DNA of 64,000 nucleotides, taken from positions 1,240,001 to 1,304,000 of the forward strand of contig CBDFIN010000012.1 of assembly GCA_965248135.1 (NCBI GenBank). Direction: 5' to 3'. Made by a program: the position numbers and the translations under genes. The notes under the pieces are model-generated. The model saw only the letters and a list, made by a program, of their open reading frames with translations, was not told where the DNA came from and did no database searches. The number at the start of each line of letters is the position of its first letter. The first letter of the stretch is position 1. This DNA is from SZUA-100 sp965248135. GTDB lineage: Bacteria; Pseudomonadota; Alphaproteobacteria; Rhizobiales; Rhizobiaceae. Below are positions 47,748-55,568 of this stretch, one piece after another.

Positions 47748-47769
47748 GATATAAAGAAATGTTTATATC
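47748..47769 (-). promoter_or_regulatory. Perfect 8+6+8 inverted repeat upstream of ahcY (operator candidate)
   Basis: GATATAAA (47748-47755) and TTTATATC (47762-47769) are exact inverted repeats separated by six bases. On the minus strand a TTGACC (-35-like, 47725-47730) follows on the ahcY side. AT-rich ATATAAA-type palindromes upstream of ahcY and met genes are known for ArsR-family SAH-responsive regulators (SahR/SamR) in proteobacteria; assignment here is inference. The whole 47624-47943 gap separates divergent ahcY and the phosphatidyltransferase gene and holds no other gene I can see. Confidence 0.5.
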
Positions 47770-47943
47770 TTTTATTGCCGAGTGCGGAAATACAGCTGGC
47801 GGGCGAACACCCGTGCGTGAACAGATTTTAGCCAAATTCTGTTTGCCACCTGCCCTGCATGGGGCATAACCGGTGGATTGGAAAAAATCCTCGCAACGGA
47901 CCTTTGCCCCGGCCATTGCAGCGGTTGGAAATTGGAGACCTTG

Positions 47944-48552
47944 ATGTTCGACAACAAGATCAGAACCCTGATCGATCCGCCTATCGACAAGCTGGGCGCC
48001 GGGCTGGCCAGGGCCGGCATCAGCGCCAACGGAGTGACTGTTTTTGGTTTTCTGGCCGGAATCCTTGCAGCGCTGGCGATCGTCTTTTCATATTTCCATC
48101 TGGCGCTAGTATTGATTTTGATCTCGCGTCTGGCCGATGGTCTTGATGGTGCTGTGGCACGCGCCAACCGGAAAACCGACCTCGGCGGGTTTCTCGATAT
48201 CAGTCTGGATTTTATATTTTACGGCATGGTGCCGCTGGCTTTTGTCGTCAATGATCCGGGTAGCAATGCGGTGGCCGGTGCGGTGCTGATCTTTGCCTTC
48301 TACGCCACCGGCTCGGGGTTTTTAGCTTTTGCGCTGATGGCGGAAAAACGCGGCGTCGGTGATGAAGACCGCGGCTCAAAATCGCTGGTCTATACTACCG
48401 GACTGGCCGAAGGAGCAGAAACAATCGCAGTATTTTTACTGTTTTGCCTGTTTCCTGCCTGGTTTGCCGGGATTGCCTATGTGTTTGCAGCACTTTGTCT
48501 GATCACCGTCGCCGCCCGCATTTGGCTTGCGGTACAGACATTTAGGGGATGA
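47944..48552 (+). CDS. CDP-alcohol phosphatidyltransferase family protein
   Basis: A 202-residue membrane enzyme. The full motif is visible in SRLADGLDGAVARANRKTDL followed by GGFLDISLDF, i.e. D-x2-DG-x2-AR-x8-G-x3-D-x3-D. About six TM helices follow the usual pattern. Such enzymes transfer a phosphoalcohol from CDP-lipid or CDP-alcohol. Which lipid is made cannot be told; PssA or PgsA identity is not supported. The ATG at 47944 has GGAG upstream; the frame extends to 47878 without similarity. Confidence 0.85.
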   Translation: MFDNKIRTLIDPPIDKLGAGLARAGISANGVTVFGFLAGILAALAIVFSYFHLALVLILISRLADGLDGAVARANRKTDLGGFLDISLDFIFYGMVPLAFVVNDPGSNAVAGAVLIFAFYATGSGFLAFALMAEKRGVGDEDRGSKSLVYTTGLAEGAETIAVFLLFCLFPAWFAGIAYVFAALCLITVAARIWLAVQTFRG

Positions 48553-48562
48553 ATGGCGGCTC

Positions 48563-49768
48563 TCACGCCATTTCCAGCGCCTGCTCGATATCGTCGATCA
48601 GATCTTCCACATCTTCCAGACCCACCGAAAGCCGCACCAGACCCGGTGAAATGCCGAGTAATTGTCGATCTTCGGCGGACAAATTCTTGTGGGTTGTAGT
48701 CGCCGGATGGGTGATCAGGCTTTTGGCATCACCCAGATTATTGGAGATCTGGACAATCTTCAACGCATCCTGAAAAGCGAATGCTCTGTCTTTACCGCCG
48801 GTAAATTCAAAGGCGATGAGGCTGGACCCGCTGCTCATCTGGCGTGCTGCAAGTTCCGCCTGCGGATGATCTTGGCGACCTGGATAGATCAGCCGTGACA
48901 GCACCTTGTTGTCTGCAAGCATGTCGGCAATACGCCCCGCGCTATCAGACTGCTGGCGCACCCGAAGAGGCAATGTTTCAAGTCCTTTAAGCAACACCCA
49001 GGCATTGAACGGGCTCATGCTTGGGCCGGTATGACGATAGAAGTCATAGAGGTTTTCCTCGAGCCACTCGTCAGTGGACAATATTACGCCGCCAAGACAT
49101 CGCCCCTGACCGTCAATATGTTTTGTCGCCGAATAGACCACCACATGGGCGCCGAGTTCGAGCGGTTTTTGCCACAAGGGAGTGGCAAACACATTGTCGA
49201 CAATCAGCTTCGCGCCATGTTCGTCCGCCAGCGCGGCAACGGCTTTTATATCGACCAGTTCCAGCGTCGGATTGGTCGGGCTCTCCAAAAAAATCACCGT
49301 CGTCTCCGGCCGCATGGCGGCTTTCCATGCGGCAATGTCCTTACCGTCAACAAGGGTGGAGGAAACGCCAAATTGTGGCAGCAAAGTCTCTATCACATAG
49401 CGGCAGGAACCAAACAGCGCCCGTGCCGCAACCACATGATCGCCGGCCTTGACCTGGCACAATATTGCGCCGGTAACAGCCGCCATGCCGCTGGTGGTGG
49501 CAAACGCTCTTTCGGCCCCCTCAAGCTGACACATGCGCTCTTCAAACATGGTGACGGTGGGGTTGGCGTAGCGCGAATAGATATAACCCTCATCATCGCC
49601 GGCAAACCGGTCTTCGGCGGCCTGCGATGTTTCGTAGACGAAGCCCTGGGTTAAATACAGCGCCTCACTGGTTTCACCGAATGATGATCGCATGGTTCCG
49701 CCATGCACCATGCGGGTTGCGGTCCGCCAGCCCGGCGAATTTCTGGTGATATCTGGTCGATAGCTCAT
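48563..49768 (-). CDS. metZ: O-succinylhomoserine sulfhydrylase
   Basis: A 401-residue Cys/Met-metabolism PLP enzyme. The PLP Lys is in VYSATKHIDGQGRCLGG. Other blocks are YSRYANPTVTMFEERM, TSGMAAVTGAI and FLESPTNPTLELVDI. THPATTTHKNL and VRLSVGLEDVEDLIDDI close the fold. It makes homocysteine from O-succinyl- or O-acetylhomoserine and sulfide. Two ATGs abut (49771 and 49768); GGAGG best fits the second. The longer frame to 49849 runs into the riboswitch terminator and is not real. Control by the SAM-II element is expected. Confidence 0.93.
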   Translation of the reverse strand: MSYRPDITRNSPGWRTATRMVHGGTMRSSFGETSEALYLTQGFVYETSQAAEDRFAGDDEGYIYSRYANPTVTMFEERMCQLEGAERAFATTSGMAAVTGAILCQVKAGDHVVAARALFGSCRYVIETLLPQFGVSSTLVDGKDIAAWKAAMRPETTVIFLESPTNPTLELVDIKAVAALADEHGAKLIVDNVFATPLWQKPLELGAHVVVYSATKHIDGQGRCLGGVILSTDEWLEENLYDFYRHTGPSMSPFNAWVLLKGLETLPLRVRQQSDSAGRIADMLADNKVLSRLIYPGRQDHPQAELAARQMSSGSSLIAFEFTGGKDRAFAFQDALKIVQISNNLGDAKSLITHPATTTHKNLSAEDRQLLGISPGLVRLSVGLEDVEDLIDDIEQALEMA

Positions 49769-49814
49769 CATTCCCTCCAACGCATATTCCCCGCCCGGCC
49801 CTTGAAGCGAAAAC

Positions 49815-49845
49815 AAAAAAACCGGCCTGCATGTCGCAAACCGGT
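49815..49845 (-). terminator. SAM-II expression-platform terminator before metZ
   Basis: ACCGGTTTGC pairs with GCAGGCCGGT (with two G-U pairs) around GACAT and is followed by seven T on the minus strand. It starts 15 bases after the SAM-II aptamer and lies about 45 bp before the metZ start. SAM binding should favour this hairpin and stop transcription, though translational control is the more usual SAM-II description. Confidence 0.8.
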
Positions 49846-49859
49846 CCATTCGTCTCGGT

Positions 49860-49913
49860 CCTTTAGCGACTTGTTTAACGTGGTTGCAAGCCGACCGGCC
49901 AAATCACCACGGG
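49860..49913 (-). promoter_or_regulatory. SAM-II riboswitch aptamer upstream of metZ
   Basis: The minus strand reads CGTGGTGATTTGG, then GGCTTGCAACCACGTTAAA and GTCGCTAAAG. These are the conserved SAM-II blocks: P1 from CGTGGT with ACCACG, the TGATTTGG loop, and the pseudoknot with GCTAAAG. SAM-II is known upstream of metA/metZ/metX in alphaproteobacteria. It senses S-adenosylmethionine and lowers metZ expression when methionine is ample. Confidence 0.92.
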
Positions 49914-49993
49914 ATAAAAGCTGTTTATACCGCTTGCGGCTTTGCGTCAATCGCGGCATTTGGGTAGGGATAGATCAAAATGGGCGAAGGTTG

Positions 49994-51094
49994 ATGATAA
50001 AACGGCGCGACAGCGGTATTCTTGCCGACCGGGATATCGAGAAACTTTGGGCTGAGGGTAAAATATCGGCGCCAAGGCCGCTGGATGAGAACCAGATCCA
50101 GCCTGCCAGCCTCGATCTCACAGTGGGTGCAACCGCATTCAGGGTGCGGGCAAGTTTTCTTCCTGGCAAAAACCACCTCGTATCCGACAAGCTCGACCGG
50201 CTGATGCTGCACGCCATCGACTTGCAGGACGGTGCGGTGCTGGAGACCGGCTGTGTCTACATCGTGCCATTGCTTGAACAACTTGATCTGCCGGATGCTG
50301 TATCGGCCTCCGCCAATCCGAAAAGCTCGACCGGTCGGCTCGATATTTTTACCCGGGTAATTGCCGACAACAGCCAGCAGTTCGATATGGCGCCTGCGGG
50401 TTATAACGGTCCGCTTTATCTGGAAATCAGCCCACGCACCTTTCCGGTGGTGGTGCGTACTGGTTCGAGGCTGTCACAAATTCGCTTTCGCATTGGCACA
50501 ACGGCGCTCGACGGGGCCGAAATGGGGAAGCTGCAAGAGATCGAAACGCTGGTTGCCGCCAGTGCGCCGATGATCGACGATCGGGGTGTCGCCATTTCGA
50601 TTGATCTTACCGGTGGCGACGATGGCCTTGTCGGCTATCGCGCAAAACGCCACACCGGTGTCGTCGATGTGGACCGGCCTGCCAGCCATGATGTGCTCGA
50701 TTTCTGGGAACCAATCCACAATCGCGGGTCTAATGAACTGGTGCTCGACCCCGACCAGTTCTACATTCTTGTTTCACGCGAGGCGATCCATGTGCCGCCA
50801 CTTTATGCCGCCGAGATGGTGCCGTTTGACCCGCTTGTTGGTGAATTCAGGGTCCATTATGCCGGTTTTTTTGATCCCGGCTTCGGCCATGCCGGCGCGG
50901 GCGGGGCAGGAAGTCGCGCCGTATTGGAAGTACGCAGCCATGAGGTGCCGTTTATTCTGGAGCACGGGCAGGTGATCGGCAGACTGATTTTCGAACATAT
51001 GCTGGAACAGCCGAAGAGCCTTTACGGCGCTGATTTGCGCTCGAACTATCAGGCGCAAGGGTTGAAATTATCAAAACACTTCCGCACCGGATGA
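49994..51094 (+). CDS. dcd: 2'-deoxycytidine 5'-triphosphate deaminase, duplicated-domain form
   Basis: A 366-residue protein, about twice the length of E. coli Dcd, as in many alphaproteobacteria. The first trimeric dUTPase-like domain has IQPASLDLTVG and SASANPKSSTGRLDIFTRV (substrate Arg/Ser region), then YNGPLYLEISPRTFPVVV. The second half repeats the fold: ELVLDPDQFYILVSREAIHV, AEMVPFDPLVGEFRVHYAGF and RAVLEVRSHEVPFIL. It supplies dUTP for thymidylate synthesis. The ATG at 49994 has AAGG upstream. The frame extends back over the metZ riboswitch, where it is not coding. Confidence 0.9.
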   Translation: MIKRRDSGILADRDIEKLWAEGKISAPRPLDENQIQPASLDLTVGATAFRVRASFLPGKNHLVSDKLDRLMLHAIDLQDGAVLETGCVYIVPLLEQLDLPDAVSASANPKSSTGRLDIFTRVIADNSQQFDMAPAGYNGPLYLEISPRTFPVVVRTGSRLSQIRFRIGTTALDGAEMGKLQEIETLVAASAPMIDDRGVAISIDLTGGDDGLVGYRAKRHTGVVDVDRPASHDVLDFWEPIHNRGSNELVLDPDQFYILVSREAIHVPPLYAAEMVPFDPLVGEFRVHYAGFFDPGFGHAGAGGAGSRAVLEVRSHEVPFILEHGQVIGRLIFEHMLEQPKSLYGADLRSNYQAQGLKLSKHFRTG

Positions 51095-51283
51095 AGTGGC
51101 AATACTGGCCAAGCCGCCAGCAAAAATGCACGATTCAGAATGTCCTGCATTGACCTTTGTTGTCAATTTGGCATGGTATAGACAACGTTGCGCCCACATG
51201 CTGGAATTGCGCCAACAACATATGGCAGATTGGACCTGCACAGAAAGGGAAACTGGTTGAACAAACACGCATCAGGTGGTGGT

Positions 51284-54055
51284 GTGAGCGATGAGGAACG
51301 CTACCGGCTGCAAAACCAACCCCTGGAAACCAATCTCCTGCGCTATGTGTGGCACCATACGCGGCGCGAGCAATTGTGGATATTGTCGATCATCATCATT
51401 TCGATGCCGACCTTGTTTCTGGTTCTGGATCTGCCCAAGAATATCATCAACAAGCCGATTCAGGGTGTTGGTTTCGAGGATGCTACGGCAACGACGCAGT
51501 TTTTCAGTCTGGCGATTGACTATCCAAACTGGTTGTTCGGCGGCGGTACGCTGGTATTGTTTGAAGGCTTTGGTATGGAGCGGATACCCTATCTGCTGGC
51601 GCTTAGCTTCTCGTTCCTGGCGCTTGTGTGCATCAACGGATTGTTCAAATTCTACATCAACACCTATAAGGGGCGGCTCGGTGAACGTATGCTGCGGCGG
51701 CTGCGCTATGATCTGGTCGACCGGGTATTGCGTTTTCCTTCGCTGCAGTTCCGCCGGGTAAAAGCATCGGAAATCGCCAGTATGGTGAAAGACGAGGTCG
51801 AGCCGTTCGGTGAATTTATCGGCGACGCCTTTGTTAAACCGGTATTTCTTGGCGGCCAGGCGCTGATCGCATTTGTGTTCATTATCATCCAGAATTTCTG
51901 GCTTGGTATCATGGCAGTGGCAATCATTTTGTTTCAGATGGTGCTGATCCCGATATTGCGCCGCAGGGTGCTTGAGCTTGGCCGTATGCGCCAGCTCACC
52001 GCGCGGCAATTATCGGGCCGCATAGGCGAGGTGGTCGATGGCGTTACCGCAGTACATGTCAATGACGTTTCGAATTACGAGCGGGCAGAGCTCGCCAGCC
52101 GGCTGGGGCGGATATTCGATATCCGCTACGAACTTTACCAGCGCAAGTTCTTCGTCAAGTTCATCAATAATTTTCTGGCGCAACTGACCCCCTTTCTGTT
52201 CTATGTGATCGGTGGCTATTTTGCTATTCGCGGTGCTATGGATATTGGCCAGCTGGTGGCCGTCATCGCCGCCTACAAAGAACTGCCTTCGCCCATCAAC
52301 GGGTTGATCGCATGGGATCAAAAGCGCGTCGATATCAATATTAAGTATGCCCAGATCGTTGAGCAGTTCTACAGTGACGATTTGCTTGATGCCGAAATGC
52401 AAAAGCCGGAAACCGAACCGGTTGCGCCACTTCAGGGCAAGGTGCTGGTCTCTAATCTTTCGGTGATGGATGAATCCGGCTCGGCCCTGCTTGAGGATAT
52501 CGACACACAGTTCGATATCGGCGAGATTATCTCGGCTGTTGGATCGGCCAATAGCGGTGTCGACACCTTCGTCAGCGCAATGGCGCGATTGCAGCGTCCT
52601 TCCTCGGGCCGCCTCAAGATTGGGGATCAGTCGCTGTTTGATATGCCTGAATCGATTACCGGACGGCGGATTTCCTATGTCAGCGGAGAGGGTTATCTGC
52701 CCCAGGAAACCCTGGAGAATACACTGGTTTATCCGCTGAAGCACGCGCCGCTGGTTGAGCAGGAGATGGACGCCCAGGAGATGGTGACGAGAAACCGCTG
52801 GCTCAAAGAGGCTCGGGCATCGGGCAATGCCGAATTGAATATCAATGATGACTGGGTTGATTATGCGTCCTCCGGCGCAAACGGACCAGGCGACATTCAT
52901 GCCCAGATCAAGCGGGTTCTAGAGGTTGTCGAACTCGACCAGATGGTGTTTGATCTATCTCTGCGCCAAACTCTCGATCCGAAGAAAAATGAGGCTCTTT
53001 GCGGCCGCATTGTCGAGGCCCGATTTCAGTTTCGCGAGCGCCTGGCGAAAGCTGATCTTGCTCAATATGTCGAACCGTTTGACAAGCAAGAGTATAATTC
53101 ACAGGCAACGATTGCCGAAAATCTGTTATTCGGTACCTCTTCGGAGGGTCATTTTTCAACCGATAAACTGGCATCCAATGACCATATTCGCAGCGTGCTG
53201 ACCGAAACCGGCCTCGACAATGTGCTCTATGACATGGGGGTAGAGCTGGCCAGCACGGCAATCGAACTTTTCGCTGATTTGTCGCCCGACAATCCGTTTT
53301 TTGAGCAATTGAATTTCATGACCCCCGACGAGATCGAGGACTATCAACCGGTGTTGGCGCGGGTGACGGGCGTTTCCTTCAACGATATTCGCAAGACCGA
53401 CAAGGAGATGTTGTTGCGACTGCCATTCAGCTATATCGAGCCGCGCAATCGTCTCGGTCTGCTGGACGATGAAATACGCGCCCAAATTCTGGCGGCACGG
53501 CATCTTTTTCAGCAGCGTCTGCCGGAAGATTTGCGCGATGATATCAGTTTCTATGAAACCGACGCCTACAACTCGATGGCCAGCATTCAAGATAATGTGT
53601 TGCTTGGACGCGTGGCCTATGGTTTTCCGGAAGCCTCTGAACGGGTTCAGCATGAAATCCGCCAATTGCTCGACAAAATGGAGCTGCATGAAGATATGTT
53701 CAAGGTTGGTTTGATGTTCAACATCGGCACCGCCGGCAAACGGCTTACGGAAGTGCAGCGGCAAAAAATCGCGCTTGCCAGAGTATTATTGAAGCGCAGC
53801 GATCTGTTGATCGTCAACCGGGCGCTCAACGCGCTCGATAGCCGCACCCAGGAGCGCATCATCAAACGGGTAGTGGCATTGGCCAGGGGTGGTGACGGTA
53901 ATGGACCATTCGGCCTGTTATGGGTGCTGATGGCGCCGGCCTTTGCCAGGCACTTTGACCGGGTGTTGGTGTTTGACCGTGGAAAACTGGTGGAAGACGG
54001 CGAGCCAAAGGAACTGGCGGAGGACGACAGCGCCTATGCATCGCTGATAGTGTGA
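51284..54055 (+). CDS. ABC-exporter-like protein with a fully degenerate nucleotide-binding domain and a large insertion
   Basis: About 923 residues. Residues 1-330 form a type IV ABC exporter TMD: TM helices near 30-50 and 100-125, the coupling segment GRLGERMLRRLRYDLVDRVL, and more helices at 190-230 and 300-320. The NBD then keeps the shape but no catalysis. Walker A reads GSANSGVDT (Lys and Ser lost); the signature reads LTEVQRQKIALARVLL instead of LSGGQ; Walker B reads LLIVNRALNALD (Asp to Asn, Glu to Arg); and the H-loop His is replaced (VLMAPAF). About 300 extra residues separate Walker A from the signature. GTG 51284 or TTG 51257 may be the start. A cNMP-binding gene follows. Confidence 0.85.
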   Translation: MSDEERYRLQNQPLETNLLRYVWHHTRREQLWILSIIIISMPTLFLVLDLPKNIINKPIQGVGFEDATATTQFFSLAIDYPNWLFGGGTLVLFEGFGMERIPYLLALSFSFLALVCINGLFKFYINTYKGRLGERMLRRLRYDLVDRVLRFPSLQFRRVKASEIASMVKDEVEPFGEFIGDAFVKPVFLGGQALIAFVFIIIQNFWLGIMAVAIILFQMVLIPILRRRVLELGRMRQLTARQLSGRIGEVVDGVTAVHVNDVSNYERAELASRLGRIFDIRYELYQRKFFVKFINNFLAQLTPFLFYVIGGYFAIRGAMDIGQLVAVIAAYKELPSPINGLIAWDQKRVDINIKYAQIVEQFYSDDLLDAEMQKPETEPVAPLQGKVLVSNLSVMDESGSALLEDIDTQFDIGEIISAVGSANSGVDTFVSAMARLQRPSSGRLKIGDQSLFDMPESITGRRISYVSGEGYLPQETLENTLVYPLKHAPLVEQEMDAQEMVTRNRWLKEARASGNAELNINDDWVDYASSGANGPGDIHAQIKRVLEVVELDQMVFDLSLRQTLDPKKNEALCGRIVEARFQFRERLAKADLAQYVEPFDKQEYNSQATIAENLLFGTSSEGHFSTDKLASNDHIRSVLTETGLDNVLYDMGVELASTAIELFADLSPDNPFFEQLNFMTPDEIEDYQPVLARVTGVSFNDIRKTDKEMLLRLPFSYIEPRNRLGLLDDEIRAQILAARHLFQQRLPEDLRDDISFYETDAYNSMASIQDNVLLGRVAYGFPEASERVQHEIRQLLDKMELHEDMFKVGLMFNIGTAGKRLTEVQRQKIALARVLLKRSDLLIVNRALNALDSRTQERIIKRVVALARGGDGNGPFGLLWVLMAPAFARHFDRVLVFDRGKLVEDGEPKELAEDDSAYASLIV

Positions 54056-54126
54056 CGAAAGTGATGTCGGGCGACCCTATCGCTCATTGGCGAAAATGAA
54101 GTAAGGTACGATCAAGGGAGATTGAA

Positions 54127-54594
54127 ATGAGCAAGCTAAAGGATGAAGTGGATCTTTTGCAGTCGATACCGATGTTTGCCAATGTTCCGCAAAACAAATT
54201 GAAACTTTTGGCATTTGCATCGGATCGGATGACATTCGATGAGGGACAGGATTTGTTTAAACAGGGCGACCCGGCGGATGCTGCCTATGTCATTATTGTC
54301 GGCAGGGCCGATGTGATTGTCGGCGGCGAAGAAGGCGAAGCGGTAGTGGCATCGCTGGAGCGCAACGCATTTGTCGGTGATATGGCGGTGTTGAGCGATA
54401 TAGCGCGTACTGCGACAGTGAGGGCCACCGAAAGACTTGAAGTTTTACAAATTAAAAAGGAACATATGATGGAAATGGTGTTAACCACGCCGTCATTGAC
54501 CCTTGCTGTGCTGCAATCCCTGGTCGACCGGCTGACCAAAACCACCAAGGACCTGTCCGAGGCTAAACTTGAATTAAGCAAACTGACTGCATAG
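54127..54594 (+). CDS. Cyclic nucleotide-binding domain protein (no DNA-binding domain)
   Basis: A 155-residue protein consisting of a CAP-like cNMP-binding fold. LLQSIPMFANVPQNKLKLLA is the N-terminal helix, and LFKQGDPADAAYVIIVGRADV forms the beta roll. The phosphate-binding cassette is FVGDMAVLSDIARTATVRA, with Asp where Glu is usual and the key Arg kept. A helical tail (LQSLVDRLTKTTKDLSEAKL) could dimerise. No helix-turn-helix follows, so it is a regulatory subunit type. AAGGGAG precedes the ATG. It lies 71 bp after the pseudo-ABC gene; a cyclase gene is at 27.4 kb. Confidence 0.87.
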   Translation: MSKLKDEVDLLQSIPMFANVPQNKLKLLAFASDRMTFDEGQDLFKQGDPADAAYVIIVGRADVIVGGEEGEAVVASLERNAFVGDMAVLSDIARTATVRATERLEVLQIKKEHMMEMVLTTPSLTLAVLQSLVDRLTKTTKDLSEAKLELSKLTA

Positions 54595-54680
54595 ATCGTG
54601 ATCCAAATTCTACCAAATCATCAAATGCCGGCGGCGCGTTGTATTTTGAGGTCTGTTTATGCCGTGATTGGATTGGCTGA

Positions 54681-55511
54681 ATGAGTAAGAAGCAATTCTC
54701 GGTTCGTTTTTGGGGCACCCGGGGTGCGGTGTTTTCACCATCGCGTAAATCGATCAAATATGGTGGCAATACGGCATGTGTGGAAGTGCAGTGCGGCGAC
54801 AGATTGCTGGTTCTGGATGGCGGTTCCGGGTTGCGACCGTTAGGCGTTGATCTGCAGAAGCGCGGAATAGAAGATTTCGACCTGCTGTTCACCCACTTTC
54901 ATTATGATCACATCTGCGGGTTGCCGTTTTTTGCCCCGATGTTCAATCCAAATTGCTCAATCCGTCTGTGGTCTGGCCATCTTGACCGCAAGGACGCCAC
55001 CCGGCAATCAATCAAGGAATATATGGTGCATCCATTTTTCCCGGTTGGTCCCGAAGTGTTTAACGCCAGTATCACCTATGAGGATTTTTCCGCTGGCGAT
55101 GCGCTCGATCTTTCACCCGACATAGCTATTACCACCTGCCGGCTTAATCATCCCGACGGCGCAACCGGTTACCGTTTTGACTTCGACGGCCGCAGTTTTT
55201 GCTACATTACCGATACCGAGCACCGGTCGGGAGAGTTGGATCAAAACATTGTATCGCTGGTCAAAGATGCCGATGTGATGATCTACGATGCGACCTATTC
55301 AGATCTGGAATATCCCAACTATTCAGATTTCGGCCATTCGACCTGGCAGGAGGGCATTCGTATCTGCAAGGCCGCCGGGGTAAAGAAATACGGCCTCTTT
55401 CACCATCGCCCAAGCCGCACCGACGCCAAGCTCGACTCAATCGTAAAAACCGCAAAAAAGCGGTTTCCAGGAACCTTTGCCGCTGCCGATGGTCTCAAAA
55501 TCAGGATTTGA
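54681..55511 (+). CDS. Metallo-beta-lactamase-fold hydrolase
   Basis: A 276-residue MBL protein. FSVRFWGTRGAVFSP and KYGGNTACVEV open the fold. LLFTHFHYDHICGLPFF is the HxHxDH metal motif; CRLNHPDGATGYRF, FCYITDTEHRSGEL and HHRPSRTD supply the remaining ligands. The fold resembles the TaR3-like/PhnP-like branch that includes cyclic phosphodiesterases. That it hydrolyses a cyclic nucleotide is inference from the adjacent cNMP-binding gene, not shown by sequence. It lies 86 bp after that gene. Confidence 0.88.
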   Translation: MSKKQFSVRFWGTRGAVFSPSRKSIKYGGNTACVEVQCGDRLLVLDGGSGLRPLGVDLQKRGIEDFDLLFTHFHYDHICGLPFFAPMFNPNCSIRLWSGHLDRKDATRQSIKEYMVHPFFPVGPEVFNASITYEDFSAGDALDLSPDIAITTCRLNHPDGATGYRFDFDGRSFCYITDTEHRSGELDQNIVSLVKDADVMIYDATYSDLEYPNYSDFGHSTWQEGIRICKAAGVKKYGLFHHRPSRTDAKLDSIVKTAKKRFPGTFAAADGLKIRI

Positions 55512-55568
55512 GTGGTTTTTGTAACGAAATCCTTATTGCACAAGGGTTGATCAGACGGCATTGCTACC

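Noticed and set aside
49031..49654. 207-codon frame opposite metZ
   Set aside because: It is antisense to a clearly identified PLP enzyme with all motifs; no domain of its own.
52010..52900. 296-codon frame opposite the pseudo-ABC gene
   Set aside because: It is antisense to the well-formed exporter-like frame. The product is low in recognisable features and matches no family I know.
51284..54055. Reading the degenerate ABC gene as a decayed pseudogene
   Set aside because: The frame is intact over 2.7 kb, the TMD is well preserved and the C-terminal NBD helices are kept. Decay would be expected to bring stops or frameshifts.
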